Positions 1-7,563 of a stretch of DNA of 64,000 nucleotides are shown here, one piece after another. The stretch is taken from assembly GCF_015565955.1 (NCBI RefSeq), contig NZ_CP064760.1, forward strand, positions 2,666,001 to 2,730,000. Direction: 5' to 3'. How positions within the stretch are numbered: position 1 is the first letter of the stretch; each line of letters opens with the position of its first letter. Source of the stretch: Microbacterium schleiferi. Its GTDB lineage: Bacteria; Actinomycetota; Actinomycetes; Actinomycetales; Microbacteriaceae. The position numbers and the translations under genes were made by a program. The notes under the pieces are model-generated. The model was not told where the DNA came from. It searched no databases and worked only from the letters and a program-made list of their open reading frames with translations.

Positions 1-937
1 GGGTGTTCTCGCTCTCGGAGCTCAGGAAGAAGCCCTGCACACCAGCGAACGGCTGTGCGTCCTGGCCACCGGCCGAGGGGATCGCGTCAACGGAGAAGTT
101 GATGCCCGCCTCTTCGATCGCCGGAACGTTCCACGGGCCGGTCAGGAAGAACGGAGACTTGCCCGACGTGAAGTTCTCGAGTGCCAGGTCACCGGTGATG
201 TTGGTGTTCAGGATGCCAGCGGCGCCCTGCTCACCCAGCCAGTTCGCGAACTCGATGCCACCCTCGTTGCCGATCTGGAGGTCGTCGGCGTTGTAGCTGC
301 CGTCGGCGTTCTGGCCGAAGACGGGGGCGCCGAACGACGTCTGGAAGGGGTAGAGGTGGTACGGGTCGGCAGCCTCAGGGTCGAGGCCCACGAGGAACGG
401 GTACTCGGTTCCTGCGGCCTGGCCCTTGGCGATCATGTCGTTGTAGTCGGTCGCAGCCTCGGAAACGAGGTCCGTGTTGCGGATGAGGGCGATGTTCTCG
501 ATCGCGTAGGGGACGGCGTAGGTCTGACCGTCATAGGCCCACGCGTTGATGGCGACATCCTCGAAGTCGCCCGACTTGTCACCGAGCTCGACCGGGGCGA
601 CGACGCCGTTGGTCACGAGGGTGCCGAGCCAGTCGTGAGCACCCACCGCGATGTCGGGGCCTTCGCCCGTGGGAACCTGCTGCACGAACTGGTCGCGGAT
701 CTCGCCGAACTCCTTCTGGACGAGCGTGACCTCGACACCGGTCTGCTCGGTGAAGTCGGCCGCGGCTGCCTCGAGGACGTCCGCACGGTCGGCGTCGACC
801 CACACGGTGATGGAGCCGGACATGTCCGGAGCCGTGGTCTCGCCACTGTCTGAGCTGCCCGCGCAACCGGCGAGGGTCAGAGATGAAATCGCAGCGATCG
901 CGCCAAGGGCGACGACGCTCCTCATGTTCACCTTCAT
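1..937 (-). CDS. Sugar ABC transporter substrate-binding lipoprotein (maltose-type), partial
   Basis: Binds a sugar, probably a maltodextrin-type oligosaccharide, at the outer membrane face and delivers it to an ABC permease. Reading from the ATG at 935-937 gives a lipoprotein signal: MKVNMRS, a hydrophobic stretch, then the lipobox LAGC with Cys near residue 24. The mature part has SITVWVD near the N terminus and an IEFANWL...FFLTGPWNV segment like the closed lobe of MalE proteins. A purine-rich ribosome site (AGAGAGG) lies 9 bases upstream of the ATG. The frame is open for 312 codons to the window edge, so the C terminus is missing. LacI-type operators upstream suggest sugar-responsive repression. 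Family assignment is firm, the exact sugar is not. Confidence 0.9.
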   Translation of the reverse strand, partial: MKVNMRSVVALGAIAAISSLTLAGCAGSSDSGETTAPDMSGSITVWVDADRADVLEAAAADFTEQTGVEVTLVQKEFGEIRDQFVQQVPTGEGPDIAVGAHDWLGTLVTNGVVAPVELGDKSGDFEDVAINAWAYDGQTYAVPYAIENIALIRNTDLVSEAATDYNDMIAKGQAAGTEYPFLVGLDPEAADPYHLYPFQTSFGAPVFGQNADGSYNADDLQIGNEGGIEFANWLGEQGAAGILNTNITGDLALENFTSGKSPFFLTGPWNVPAIEEAGINFSVDAIPSAGGQDAQPFAGVQGFFLSSESENT

Positions 938-1015
938 TGGTGTGTGCCTCTCTTGAGTGCTGATGTGATCGGCCGCCGCGAGTGTTCCGCGTCGAACCTG
1001 TGTGCTCGCGGGTTC

Positions 1016-1029
1016 TGCAAGCGCTTACA
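1016..1029. promoter_or_regulatory. LacI-family operator 1
   Basis: TGCAAGCGCTTACA matches the LacI/GalR-family consensus TGNAANCGNTTNCA at every fixed position. It lies about 80 bases upstream of the sugar-binding lipoprotein start, so a LacI-type repressor probably controls that transporter. Confidence 0.8.
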
Positions 1030-1102
1030 TTTGTAACACCCATCGATGATTGGCGCGAGTGCGAGCTCCCGGATCGATACCAGTTCGTGACTCTGAACAG
1101 TA

Positions 1103-1116
1103 TGGAAACGCTTCCA
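1103..1116. promoter_or_regulatory. LacI-family operator 2
   Basis: TGGAAACGCTTCCA also matches TGNAANCGNTTNCA fully. It is 87 bases from operator 1, about eight helical turns, which would allow looping. It lies only 27 bases upstream of the original yajQ start codon. Confidence 0.8.
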
Positions 1117-1142
1117 TCGCGGGCGGGTCGTAGAATTCCCCC

Positions 1143-1178
1143 ATGGCTGATTCATCGTTCGACAACGATGAAGGATAG
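1143..1178 (+). pseudogene. yajQ: Severed 5' end of yajQ
   Basis: An ATG at 1143 begins MADSSFD, the usual N terminus of YajQ (DUF520) proteins. Directly after those seven codons the reading continues N-D-E-G and stops at 1178 in phage DNA. The rest of yajQ, starting DIVSKVD, is at 42341 onward beyond the prophage. Joining the two halves at the shared GACA restores MADSSFDIVSKVD in frame. This is the host side of the left attachment junction. Confidence 0.85.
1151..1172. other. attL, left prophage attachment junction
   Basis: This stretch has a perfect 9-bp inverted repeat, TTCATCGTT and AACGATGAA, around CGAC. Two short identities with the right junction (42331-42344) exist: TTCATC at 1151-1156 and GACA at 1161-1164. 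Exchange at GACA restores the family-typical YajQ N terminus, so that is the preferred crossover. TTCATC cannot be excluded. A dyad centred on a very short core is what serine integrases use. Confidence 0.7.
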
Positions 1179-1220
1179 CCGTGGTGCGAGCGCGAAACGC
1201 CGCGCTGTGGGCGTGGCGCG

Positions 1221-2696
1221 CTAGGCAGGGTCGACTACATCGCCCCAGGACGTAACGATCGTCCAGCGGCGCGCACGGTCCCCACGATGCGCCGCGGGCC
1301 GGACGTCGATGCGTTCGATGAGCGGCCGGACGATGAGGTTGCGCTGATCGGGCGTTGCCGCGGGCCACACGGCGGCGAGATTGGCGGGAAGCGACTGCGG
1401 GGCTGCTGCCCGCACAGGGTTCGAGGTTGCGGCGCGACGTCGGCGCTCGGCGTCCTCGCGCTCGGCGTCGATCGCGGCGGCCGCCTGGCGATATGCCGTG
1501 TCGGTGATCGTGCCGTCGGCGAGGCGGAGGCTGAGGGTTAGCATCCGCTCCTCTGCGCGTTTGATCTGCTGCTCGGCGCGCCTCGCGGTCATGTCTGCCG
1601 CGGCGACTCTCTTGTCTGAGCGCTGCTGTGCCGCGAGGCGTGGGGCGAGGTCGGTGGCGAGGGCCAGGACCCACGCCTCGACTTCGGCCTCTACCCGGTG
1701 CGCGCGAACGCTGACGATGCGATGGTTGGTGGTCGTGCTCCCGCGTGAGCACAGGTAGACCCGCCCGTCTTTCGCCGCGTTGTGGTGCATCGGCCCGCCG
1801 CAGTCGACGCAACGCAGCAGTCCAGAGAGGAACGATGCCCCGGGCTGTACTCGTACGCGGCGGCGCTCTTCGCGTGCCGCGAGGTAGGCCTCCCACGTCG
1901 CACGGTCGATGACGGGCTCGTGTGCGCCCTGACGGAACTCGCGATCCCACACTGGCGCGTGCGGGCCGGACTTGACGAGAAGCCCTGCCCCGAACCCGGC
2001 GTCGAGGATCCGCAACACGTCCTGATAACGCCACGGGCCGCCCGTACGCCCGTGCGGGACGCCCAGGTCGTTCAGGTGGCGCGTGAGGTGCCCGCTCCCC
2101 TGCCCGCCGAGATATCGGCGGTAGAGGTCTGCGAGGAGGGGGCCGGTTTCAGGGTCCGGCAAGTACTGGCCGCCCACCTCTCTGTAGCCGAACCGCGGGC
2201 CGCCCGTGCTCGGGAGACCGCGTGCGACGCGGAACTCTCGAGCCTCCTTCCACTGCTCGCCGATGCGCTCGGACTCGAAGGCTGCGAGTTCCGTCATGAC
2301 TCCGCGGGCAAATCGACCGGCGGCGGTCTGATCGTTGGGCTCGGTGGCTGACTCGATACGGCCACCAGCGAGGTCCGCGCGGTCAGCGGCGAGCGCCCAG
2401 TCGCGGCGCGAGCGAGAGAGCCGGGACCAGCGCCAGAGAACGATCACGTCGGCGCGGTCGGTTTCGAGCGCGCCCATTGCTGCCTGAACGCCAGCGCGCG
2501 CCCATGTCCGTCCGCTGATGCCCGGGTCGCGCTCGATCGAAACGATCTCGTAGCCCTGCCGATCACAGTAGGCGCGGCAGGCCTGTTCCTGAACGTCGAG
2601 GCTGATCGACTCCTCGCGATAGGTCGACTGCCGAAGATACACGACGGCCCGCGCGCGCTCGGGCCGCGGCCGGAGATGCGCGAGCAGCGCACTCAC
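1221..2696 (-). CDS. Serine integrase (large serine recombinase)
   Basis: Catalyses integration between attP and attB in yajQ. The N-terminal resolvase domain starts AVVYLRQS, where the Ser is the expected nucleophile, followed by SLDVQEQ and the catalytic-domain segment VIVLWRWSRLSRS. A recombinase domain follows (GGPRFGYR...), then a zinc-ribbon segment (LLRCVDCGG...YLCSRG) and a coiled coil with many Arg and Glu. I chose the GTG at 2694-2696 because it overlaps the stop of the upstream gene as GTGA, although the frame is open further upstream. This gives 491 residues, normal for the family. It lies 50 bases from attL. Confidence 0.93.
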   Translation of the reverse strand: MSALLAHLRPRPERARAVVYLRQSTYREESISLDVQEQACRAYCDRQGYEIVSIERDPGISGRTWARAGVQAAMGALETDRADVIVLWRWSRLSRSRRDWALAADRADLAGGRIESATEPNDQTAAGRFARGVMTELAAFESERIGEQWKEAREFRVARGLPSTGGPRFGYREVGGQYLPDPETGPLLADLYRRYLGGQGSGHLTRHLNDLGVPHGRTGGPWRYQDVLRILDAGFGAGLLVKSGPHAPVWDREFRQGAHEPVIDRATWEAYLAAREERRRVRVQPGASFLSGLLRCVDCGGPMHHNAAKDGRVYLCSRGSTTTNHRIVSVRAHRVEAEVEAWVLALATDLAPRLAAQQRSDKRVAAADMTARRAEQQIKRAEERMLTLSLRLADGTITDTAYRQAAAAIDAEREDAERRRRAATSNPVRAAAPQSLPANLAAVWPAATPDQRNLIVRPLIERIDVRPAAHRGDRARRWTIVTSWGDVVDPA

Positions 2697-3112
2697 GCTG
2701 CTGCTCGCTCTGCGTAAATGCGGGAGGTGACACTCGCGAGGAACGCGAGGGGAACTTGAAGCGCGCGAGCCGCCAAGGGGAGGGGTGCTCCCGCGCCGAC
2801 AAGCGCGAGGAGGTCGCGCTGCGGAACGAGTCGGGATGCCACCCATTCGAACAACTCACCGTCGCTCATATCTGGGTGGAGCGCGGTTGCGAGAGTGCAC
2901 GTAACCACGAAGCGTTCGTCCGCTGGCGGCAGGTCGCGCTGGACGAGTATCTCGCGGGTCTCGGGCCGGTAGTGGGTCACGTAGGTGTCAGCGTGGCTGA
3001 CCACGATGCCGGCATCCGCGGCGACGCGGTGTGGATCGAAGTTTCGGCCGTCCATTTGGGTAAGTCCCCCCTGTGCTATGGCGGGCGACGGCGACATCTG
3101 TCCGGCCTCCAT
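2693..3112 (-). CDS. ImmA/IrrE-like protein without HEXXH motif
   Basis: Probable partner of the phage repressor. In ImmA-type proteases the protein is a metallopeptidase that cleaves the repressor. Here the pattern of a degenerate ImmA fold is visible (RVAADAGIVVSHAD, then YRPETREILVQRDL, then ADERFVVTCTLATALHP), but the place of HEXXH is occupied by TCTLATALH, so metal-dependent catalysis is unlikely. The ATG at 3110-3112 is preceded by a strong GGGGGGAG site with 5 bases spacing. 139 residues. It sits between repressor and integrase, co-directional with both. The family call is inference from context and residual similarity. Confidence 0.6.
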   Translation of the reverse strand: MEAGQMSPSPAIAQGGLTQMDGRNFDPHRVAADAGIVVSHADTYVTHYRPETREILVQRDLPPADERFVVTCTLATALHPDMSDGELFEWVASRLVPQRDLLALVGAGAPLPLAARALQVPLAFLASVTSRIYAERAAA

Positions 3113-3149
3113 ATTGCTCCCCCCGGAGGAATCAACGCGCCCGCAGTGA

Positions 3150-3472
3150 TTACTGGAGCGCGTCTCGGGCAAGCGTCCTACGAAGAAGCTCGTCGGCAAG
3201 TTCGACGTCGGAAACGTCTGACAGGCCGCCGGGCCGCAAGACGACCTGATCCGCAATCTCGTCGGGTTCGAGGTATCCCGCTCCGACGAGACCTTCCAGC
3301 GGGGGTCGCCCGAAGGCGCGTGCTACCTGAATGCACTCGGCAATCGAGGGCATCCTTGCACCCGATTTCCAGTAGGAAACCTTCGACTCCGGGACGCCGA
3401 CGCGACGGGCAATCTCGCGACCGGTGACCCCGCCCCTATATGGGCGAGGTACTCACCCCACTGGCTTGTCAT
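3150..3472 (-). pseudogene. CI-like immunity repressor (HTH), frameshifted as read
   Basis: Maintains lysogeny by binding the operator region to its right. From the ATG at 3470-3472 the frame gives MTSQWGEYLAHIGAG, then runs out of register. In the next frame the text continues VTGREIARRVGVPESKVSYW, a classic helix-turn-helix, and on to DVELADELLRRTLARDALQ. One extra base in a C run (3428-3431 or 3433-3436 on the plus strand) gives one 107-residue protein. No start codon exists in the second frame ahead of the helix-turn-helix, so the break would remove DNA binding if real. A lysogen normally needs this gene, which favours a sequence error. Confidence 0.75.
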
Positions 3473-3587
3473 AGCAAGAAAGATACTTGCGTTCGCGCAA
3501 ACCTGCAATCTGTGGCCGGGTGTGCGAAGCCGCAACCCGCCGAACCAAAGCTTGCGGTTTCCGTAAACCGCACTCTAGTGTGCAGAT
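3473..3587. promoter_or_regulatory. Divergent repressor/cro promoter-operator region
   Basis: Leftward promoter: TTGCAG (complement of 3503-3508), 17 bases, TATCTT (complement of 3480-3485), ending 7 bases before the repressor ATG, so that message is nearly leaderless. An inverted repeat TTGCG-TTCG-CGCAA (3487-3500) sits in its spacer. Rightward promoter: TTGCGG at 3552-3557 with a TCTAGT or TAGTGT box around 3574-3582. Its spacer holds a perfect inverted repeat GCGGTTT-CCGT-AAACCGC (3554-3571). These are the expected operators of a lambda-like switch. Confidence 0.75.
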
Positions 3588-3826
3588 ATGCAAGCCACCA
3601 CGAATGATTGCCTGCGCATCGACTGGGAGCGGGTGTCTGCGCTGATGGAAGCCGCGGGCATTGCCAACGACGCGGAGCTGACCCGGCGCGCCCGAGCCCC
3701 CACCAGTCGCTCTTCACGAGGGCGCGCCAGTCCCCGAAGGCGTCCGGGGCCGTGATCGTCGGGCTCATGCGCGCTCTCGGCGTCCATGCTGACGCGTTCC
3801 TCATCTATCCCGAGGACCTGCGGTGA
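3588..3826 (+). pseudogene. Cro-like HTH regulator, frameshifted as read
   Basis: First gene of the rightward early transcript. The ATG at 3588 gives MQATTNDCLRIDWERVSALM...DAELTRRARAP. The following text, HQSLFTRARQSPKASGAVIV and on to FLIYPEDLR, is in the next frame. Adding one C to the CCCCC at 3697-3701 fuses both into a 79-residue Cro/XRE-type protein. As read, the first frame stops early. The start is almost leaderless relative to the predicted promoter. The stop overlaps the next gene as GTGA. Confidence 0.7.
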
Positions 3827-3915
3827 CTCGCGACGAGGCGCTGGACCTGGCGGCCGCCGCGGTCCTCGACGTCATCGAACAGATCGACGCCCGCGCCGTC
3901 ACCGACGCGGCCTAA
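3823..3915 (+). CDS. Small phage protein of unknown function (30 aa)
   Basis: GTG at 3823 overlaps the cro stop as GTGA. The product is a short acidic, Ala-rich helix (MTRDEALDLAAAAVLDVIEQ...). It ends 17 bases before the next ATG. Supported only by tight packing and start overlap. No family recognised. Confidence 0.45.
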   Translation: MTRDEALDLAAAAVLDVIEQIDARAVTDAA

Positions 3916-3932
3916 CTGAAGGAGCTAGCGAG

Positions 3933-4244
3933 ATGACCACCACGAAACTTGCTCGCAGGACCGATCCGGCTACCAGCCACCGCGCGGTCCCGGCGCGAGA
4001 GAAGAGGGAGGCGCAGAAGAAAGCGATCCTCTGGATTCTCCAGAACGTCGGACCGCTCACTGATCAGCAGATCACGCACGAGTACTTCGCGCGGCACATC
4101 CGGAATGGCTGGCCCGCAACGCAGGTCGACGGCGTGCGCAAGCGCCGGTCCGAGCTGAAGAAGGAAGGCCGCGTTCGCTCGACGGGCCGGACGTCCGGCT
4201 GGGGAACCGGCCCGGCTTCGACCATCTGGGAGGCGGCCGAATGA
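3933..4244 (+). CDS. Phage protein with predicted winged-helix fold
   Basis: 103 residues beginning MTTTKLARRTDPATSHRAV. The pattern QKKAILWILQNVGPLTDQQI followed by VRKRRSELKKEGRVRSTGRTS looks like a small winged-helix DNA-binding domain of the kind found near phage replication modules. Start chosen at the ATG after GGAGCTAG (3921-3928), a motif that recurs before five other starts in this prophage. Stop overlaps the next start as ATGA. Function otherwise unknown. Confidence 0.7.
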   Translation: MTTTKLARRTDPATSHRAVPAREKREAQKKAILWILQNVGPLTDQQITHEYFARHIRNGWPATQVDGVRKRRSELKKEGRVRSTGRTSGWGTGPASTIWEAAE

Positions 4245-4414
4245 CGCTCCCCGCCATCCCCCGCGGCATCTTGCAGGCCGTCCTGCTCTTCGCCGCCTCC
4301 GTATTCGCCGGGGCAGCAGTCGCGTCCGGCAGTTGGAACGGTTTCGCGCTGCTCGCCCTGCTCTGCGCGCTCGCGTTCGTCGCCTCCTGCTACCGGCCGG
4401 GAGGTGACCGGTGA
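4241..4414 (+). CDS. Small membrane protein, two predicted helices
   Basis: 57 residues with two hydrophobic segments, AVLLFAASVFAGAAVA and ALLALLCALAFVASC, separated by GSWNG. ATG at 4241 overlaps the preceding stop and its own stop overlaps the rusA-like GTG, so it is embedded in the operon. No family recognised. Confidence 0.6.
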   Translation: MTLPAIPRGILQAVLLFAASVFAGAAVASGSWNGFALLALLCALAFVASCYRPGGDR

Positions 4415-4863
4415 GCCACCTGCATCACATCGACTCGGGCACGTACGTGCTCGACCTTCGGTGGGCCGTCCCGCCCCTGACGCTGAACCAGCGCCTGCAC
4501 AAGCAGGTGAAGGCGAAGGTCACTCGTCAGGTCCGCGATAAGGCGCGGACGCTCGCGGCGAACCTCGGGATGCCGGTCATGGACCGCCCTTGCGTGCAGC
4601 TTGTGTGGCTCGTGACGTCTCGGCACCGCCGAGACGCGGACAACGTGGTCCCGACGCTGAAGGCGCTCGCCGACGGGCTCGTGGATGCCGGGGTCGCGAG
4701 AGACGACACGCCGGAGTTCATGGAGAAGCCGATGCCGGTGATCGCATACGCGCGCGGCCACCACAAGGCACCGGGCATGTTCCTGGTCGTCTGGGATGCG
4801 GAGGCGCGCCCGACGGCGGAGCTGCGGGCGCTCGCCGAGCTGGATGTCGAGGTCGAGCTGTGA
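4411..4863 (+). CDS. RusA-like Holliday junction resolvase
   Basis: Resolves branched DNA during phage recombination or before packaging. The segment RRDADNVVPTLKALADGLVD holds the conserved Asp residues of RusA (R-D-x-D-N...K...D), followed by GVARDD. N-terminal PPLTLNQRLH is also typical. 150 residues, usual length. GTG start overlaps the previous stop, and its stop overlaps the exonuclease start. Confidence 0.88.
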   Translation: MSHLHHIDSGTYVLDLRWAVPPLTLNQRLHKQVKAKVTRQVRDKARTLAANLGMPVMDRPCVQLVWLVTSRHRRDADNVVPTLKALADGLVDAGVARDDTPEFMEKPMPVIAYARGHHKAPGMFLVVWDAEARPTAELRALAELDVEVEL

Positions 4864-5780
4864 GCGGCTATCTCGTCGTGCACGACGGCAAGGACCGGGC
4901 CGGATGGCTCGCTGCCCGCGGGCTGGGCGTGTCGGCCACCGACGCGGCCCGTATCGCCGGAGGCGGCGCTCAGGGCTGGGCATCGCTCCGCAAGGAGAAG
5001 GAGACCGGCTCGTCGTGGCGGGGGAACGCGAGCACGCAGCACGGCCGCGAGCGGGAGCCCGTGATCGCCGCGTGGGCGAAGGCCGAGTTCGGACTCGAAC
5101 CGTCGACTGCGCTCCTCGGCCGCGTCGAGAAGAACGACGGCGACTACGCGCTCGACCTCGCGACGCCTGACGCGCTCGGCGCGGTCACAGAGGCGGACGG
5201 CGAGGGCCTCGTGGCTCGCGAGTTCGGCGAGTTCAAGACGACCGTGAAGGACTGGGACGAGTGGCAGGACGTCCCGCGGCGCTACTTCTGGCAGGTCGTA
5301 TGGCAGTTCTTTGTCACGGGCGCTGAGCTGTGCCGGTTCGTGTTCGAGCCCCACGTCGACGGAGTGCCGCTCTACATGGAGCCGAAGGTGTTCACGATCG
5401 CCCGCTCCTCGGTCCTCGCCGACATCGAGAAGGCGCGCGAGCAGGTCGCGCTGTGGCGCGCCGGGTCGTTCGACGCGATCCCCGATCGACTCCTGCCCCT
5501 GGACCGGCTGCTGACCGAGAGGGTGCAGGCGAAGGCTGCCGCTGACTCGGCTGCGGCGACGCTGGCGGCCGCAGAGAGCAAGGTGCGCGAGTTCCTCGAA
5601 GGACTCGGCGAACCGGTGAAGTTCGAGGGCTCTGAGGCAAACGTGACCTGGACAGGGGAGCCGTCGACTTCCCGCCGGTTCGACAGTGCGGCGTTCAAGG
5701 CCCGATACCCCGCCGCGCACGCGCGGTTCATGACCACCACGAAGACGCGGCCCCGCGTCACCATCACCGAACGGAGCTAG
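4860..5780 (+). CDS. YqaJ-type viral recombinase/exonuclease
   Basis: A lambda-exonuclease-like nuclease that works with the annealing protein encoded next. Seen: GVSATDAARIAGG near the start, then TQHGREREPVIAAW, EADGEGLVAREFGEFKT (the E-x-K catalytic pair of the PD-(D/E)XK fold), and PRRYFWQVVWQFFVTG. 306 residues from the GTG at 4860, which overlaps the rusA-like stop as GTGA. The TAG stop at 5778-5780 lies inside the GGAGCTAG motif that serves the next gene. Confident on family. Confidence 0.88.
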   Translation: MSGYLVVHDGKDRAGWLAARGLGVSATDAARIAGGGAQGWASLRKEKETGSSWRGNASTQHGREREPVIAAWAKAEFGLEPSTALLGRVEKNDGDYALDLATPDALGAVTEADGEGLVAREFGEFKTTVKDWDEWQDVPRRYFWQVVWQFFVTGAELCRFVFEPHVDGVPLYMEPKVFTIARSSVLADIEKAREQVALWRAGSFDAIPDRLLPLDRLLTERVQAKAAADSAAATLAAAESKVREFLEGLGEPVKFEGSEANVTWTGEPSTSRRFDSAAFKARYPAAHARFMTTTKTRPRVTITERS

Positions 5781-5783
5781 AAC

Positions 5784-6482
5784 ATGGCTGACACCAAGGA
5801 GAACACGACCTCCGCCCCGGAGCTGGCGCGAGTCTCGCACCCGACGTTGATCGCGGCGCTCGCCGCGTTCCAGAGCGAACTGCCGAGCATCGGCAAGGGC
5901 CGGGAAGTCCACGTTCCTACTGCGGACGGCGGATTCCAGACGGTCGGTTACGCGGACCTCTCGGACGTGAACGGGGTGACGCTGCCGCTGCTCGGGCGGC
6001 ACGGCCTCACCTTCTCGTGCGGGACCGAGTACAGCGACGGGAAGTTCACGCTGCGCGCAGCGCTGGAGCACGAAGAGGGCGGCATCCGGGTCGCAGTTTG
6101 GCCTATCCAGGACCCGACTCAGGTCGGACCGCAGGACGCCGGGGGCGAGATTACGCTCGCGCGCCGCTACCTGATCGGGATGCTGACTGGCGTCGCTCCT
6201 GGCGGCTACGACGACGCCTCGGCGGCTGCTCAGGCCGCGGAAGCTCGGGCCAGCAAGACGCAGGCCGAGGAGGACGCGGAGAAAGGTCGCCACTTCGAGG
6301 AGGAGGCGAAGGCTGAGACGACTCGCGCGGGCGTCGAGCGTGTGTGGCAGGCGGCGCGCTCCGCTGGTGCCAGCAAGGCAGTGCTCGACGCCGTGGCGGC
6401 GATCGGGCACGAGCGGAAGCTCGCCGAAGAAGCCACCGCCACCGAATCGGCTCCCGCCGAGGACGAGGGAGCGGTGAAGTGA
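5784..6482 (+). CDS. ERF-family single-strand annealing protein
   Basis: Anneals complementary single strands exposed by the preceding exonuclease. Conserved ERF features are LIAALAAFQSELPSIGKG, then VGYADLSDVNGVTLPLLGRH, and GGEITLARRYLIGMLTGVA. The C-terminal third (from about residue 150) is charged and coiled-coil-like. 232 residues. ATG at 5784 follows GGAGCTAG with 3 bases spacing. Confidence 0.9.
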   Translation: MADTKENTTSAPELARVSHPTLIAALAAFQSELPSIGKGREVHVPTADGGFQTVGYADLSDVNGVTLPLLGRHGLTFSCGTEYSDGKFTLRAALEHEEGGIRVAVWPIQDPTQVGPQDAGGEITLARRYLIGMLTGVAPGGYDDASAAAQAAEARASKTQAEEDAEKGRHFEEEAKAETTRAGVERVWQAARSAGASKAVLDAVAAIGHERKLAEEATATESAPAEDEGAVK

Positions 6483-7162
6483 GCGCCCTGAACGAGCTGA
6501 AGATGCACGTCCCGGACCTTCTCTGGGCGTCGCGCGTCGCGCTCCTTGCCGCCTCCCGCGATGACGTGACACCCGTGCTCTGCGCCGTGCTGTGGACGGT
6601 CTCGAAGGGCTCTGTGCGGCTGACGGCGACCGACCGCTACCGCGTCCACGAGGCGAACGCCCCGGCCGAGACCAGCGCCGAGGGCGAGTTCCTGATGTCG
6701 CGCCGACAGTTGGACTGGGTGGCGGCCGCCGCCCGCCCGTACCGGAAGTCGGTCTACGCGCGGGTGACGATCGGGTGGACCGCGGCTGACCCGTCGGCCC
6801 CGCCTAGCTCGGTAGCGCACGCGGGACTGATCCGCGTGACGATCGCTGACGGCCTGGACGAGATGACCCGGCAGGGCTCGGCCGTGATGGGCAAGTTCCC
6901 GCCCGTCGGACGGCTGTTCGAGGGCACTGGCGCTGACGCGGAGGGCGAGCTGAACGAGGTCGTCGGGCTGAATCCCGAGTTCCTCGGCGACCTCGGCGCA
7001 CTGCGGTCGCACCGCTCCGAACCGCTGCGGTTCTGGACGCCTCGCGCAACCGAGGGGGAACGGCTGCGACCCGTGCTGGTCGAGAACAGGGACCGCACGG
7101 CCCGCGCGCTGGTGCAGCCGAACATCCTCTTCGATAGCCACTCCGAGGGACGTAACTCGTGA
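6479..7162 (+). CDS. DNA polymerase III sliding clamp-like phage protein
   Basis: Probably a diverged beta-clamp-like protein. The segment VLWTVSKGSVRLTATDRYRVHEA resembles the clamp motif in which LxATDxYRL closes a repeat. Later parts (FLMSRRQLDWV, GLIRVTIADGLDE) fit the same repeating beta fold. 227 residues, shorter than cellular DnaN (about 370), so it may hold two rather than three domains. GTG start overlaps the ERF stop. Role inferred from position in the replication arm. Confidence 0.65.
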   Translation: MSALNELKMHVPDLLWASRVALLAASRDDVTPVLCAVLWTVSKGSVRLTATDRYRVHEANAPAETSAEGEFLMSRRQLDWVAAAARPYRKSVYARVTIGWTAADPSAPPSSVAHAGLIRVTIADGLDEMTRQGSAVMGKFPPVGRLFEGTGADAEGELNEVVGLNPEFLGDLGALRSHRSEPLRFWTPRATEGERLRPVLVENRDRTARALVQPNILFDSHSEGRNS

Positions 7163-7563
7163 GCGCCGAGGACGCTTTCGCCGAACAGCGCGACCGCGCC
7201 GAGGCGCTGATCGAGCAGTCAGCGACAGACCCCCTCGCGATCGCGCGGCTCCTGCACCATCTGTCGATGCTGTCGCGCGAAATGAACGGCACGATCGCGA
7301 ACCTCTCGGAGGCGGCCGCGAATGCCCGGGTCGACGCCGATGCTCGCCGCGCTCGGCTGATAGATGAGTACCAGGAGCGCGGGATGTCTCTCTCTCGCGC
7401 CCGCGACCGGGCGACCTATGAGGCGCGCGAGGACCGCCGGAAGGCGGAGCAGGCCGAGGTCGTCGTGGACTACGCGAAGCGCACGCAGGCGTCCGTGAAT
7501 CGTCGGCACTTCGAGCTGATGAACGTCGGGAAGACCGTAGATCGCGAGGTGCGCGGTGGCTGA
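7159..7563 (+). CDS. Phage coiled-coil protein of unknown function
   Basis: 134 residues, nearly all helical and charged: EQRDRAEALIEQ, LSRARDRATYEAREDRRKAEQ. GTG at 7159 overlaps the preceding stop and its end overlaps the HNH-like gene by 8 bases. No catalytic motif seen. Confidence 0.65.
   Translation: MSAEDAFAEQRDRAEALIEQSATDPLAIARLLHHLSMLSREMNGTIANLSEAAANARVDADARRARLIDEYQERGMSLSRARDRATYEAREDRRKAEQAEVVVDYAKRTQASVNRRHFELMNVGKTVDREVRGG

Noticed and set aside
4527..6572. 681-codon minus-strand open frame over rusA, exonuclease and ERF genes
   Set aside because: Arg-rich shadow of three well-supported overlapping plus-strand genes.
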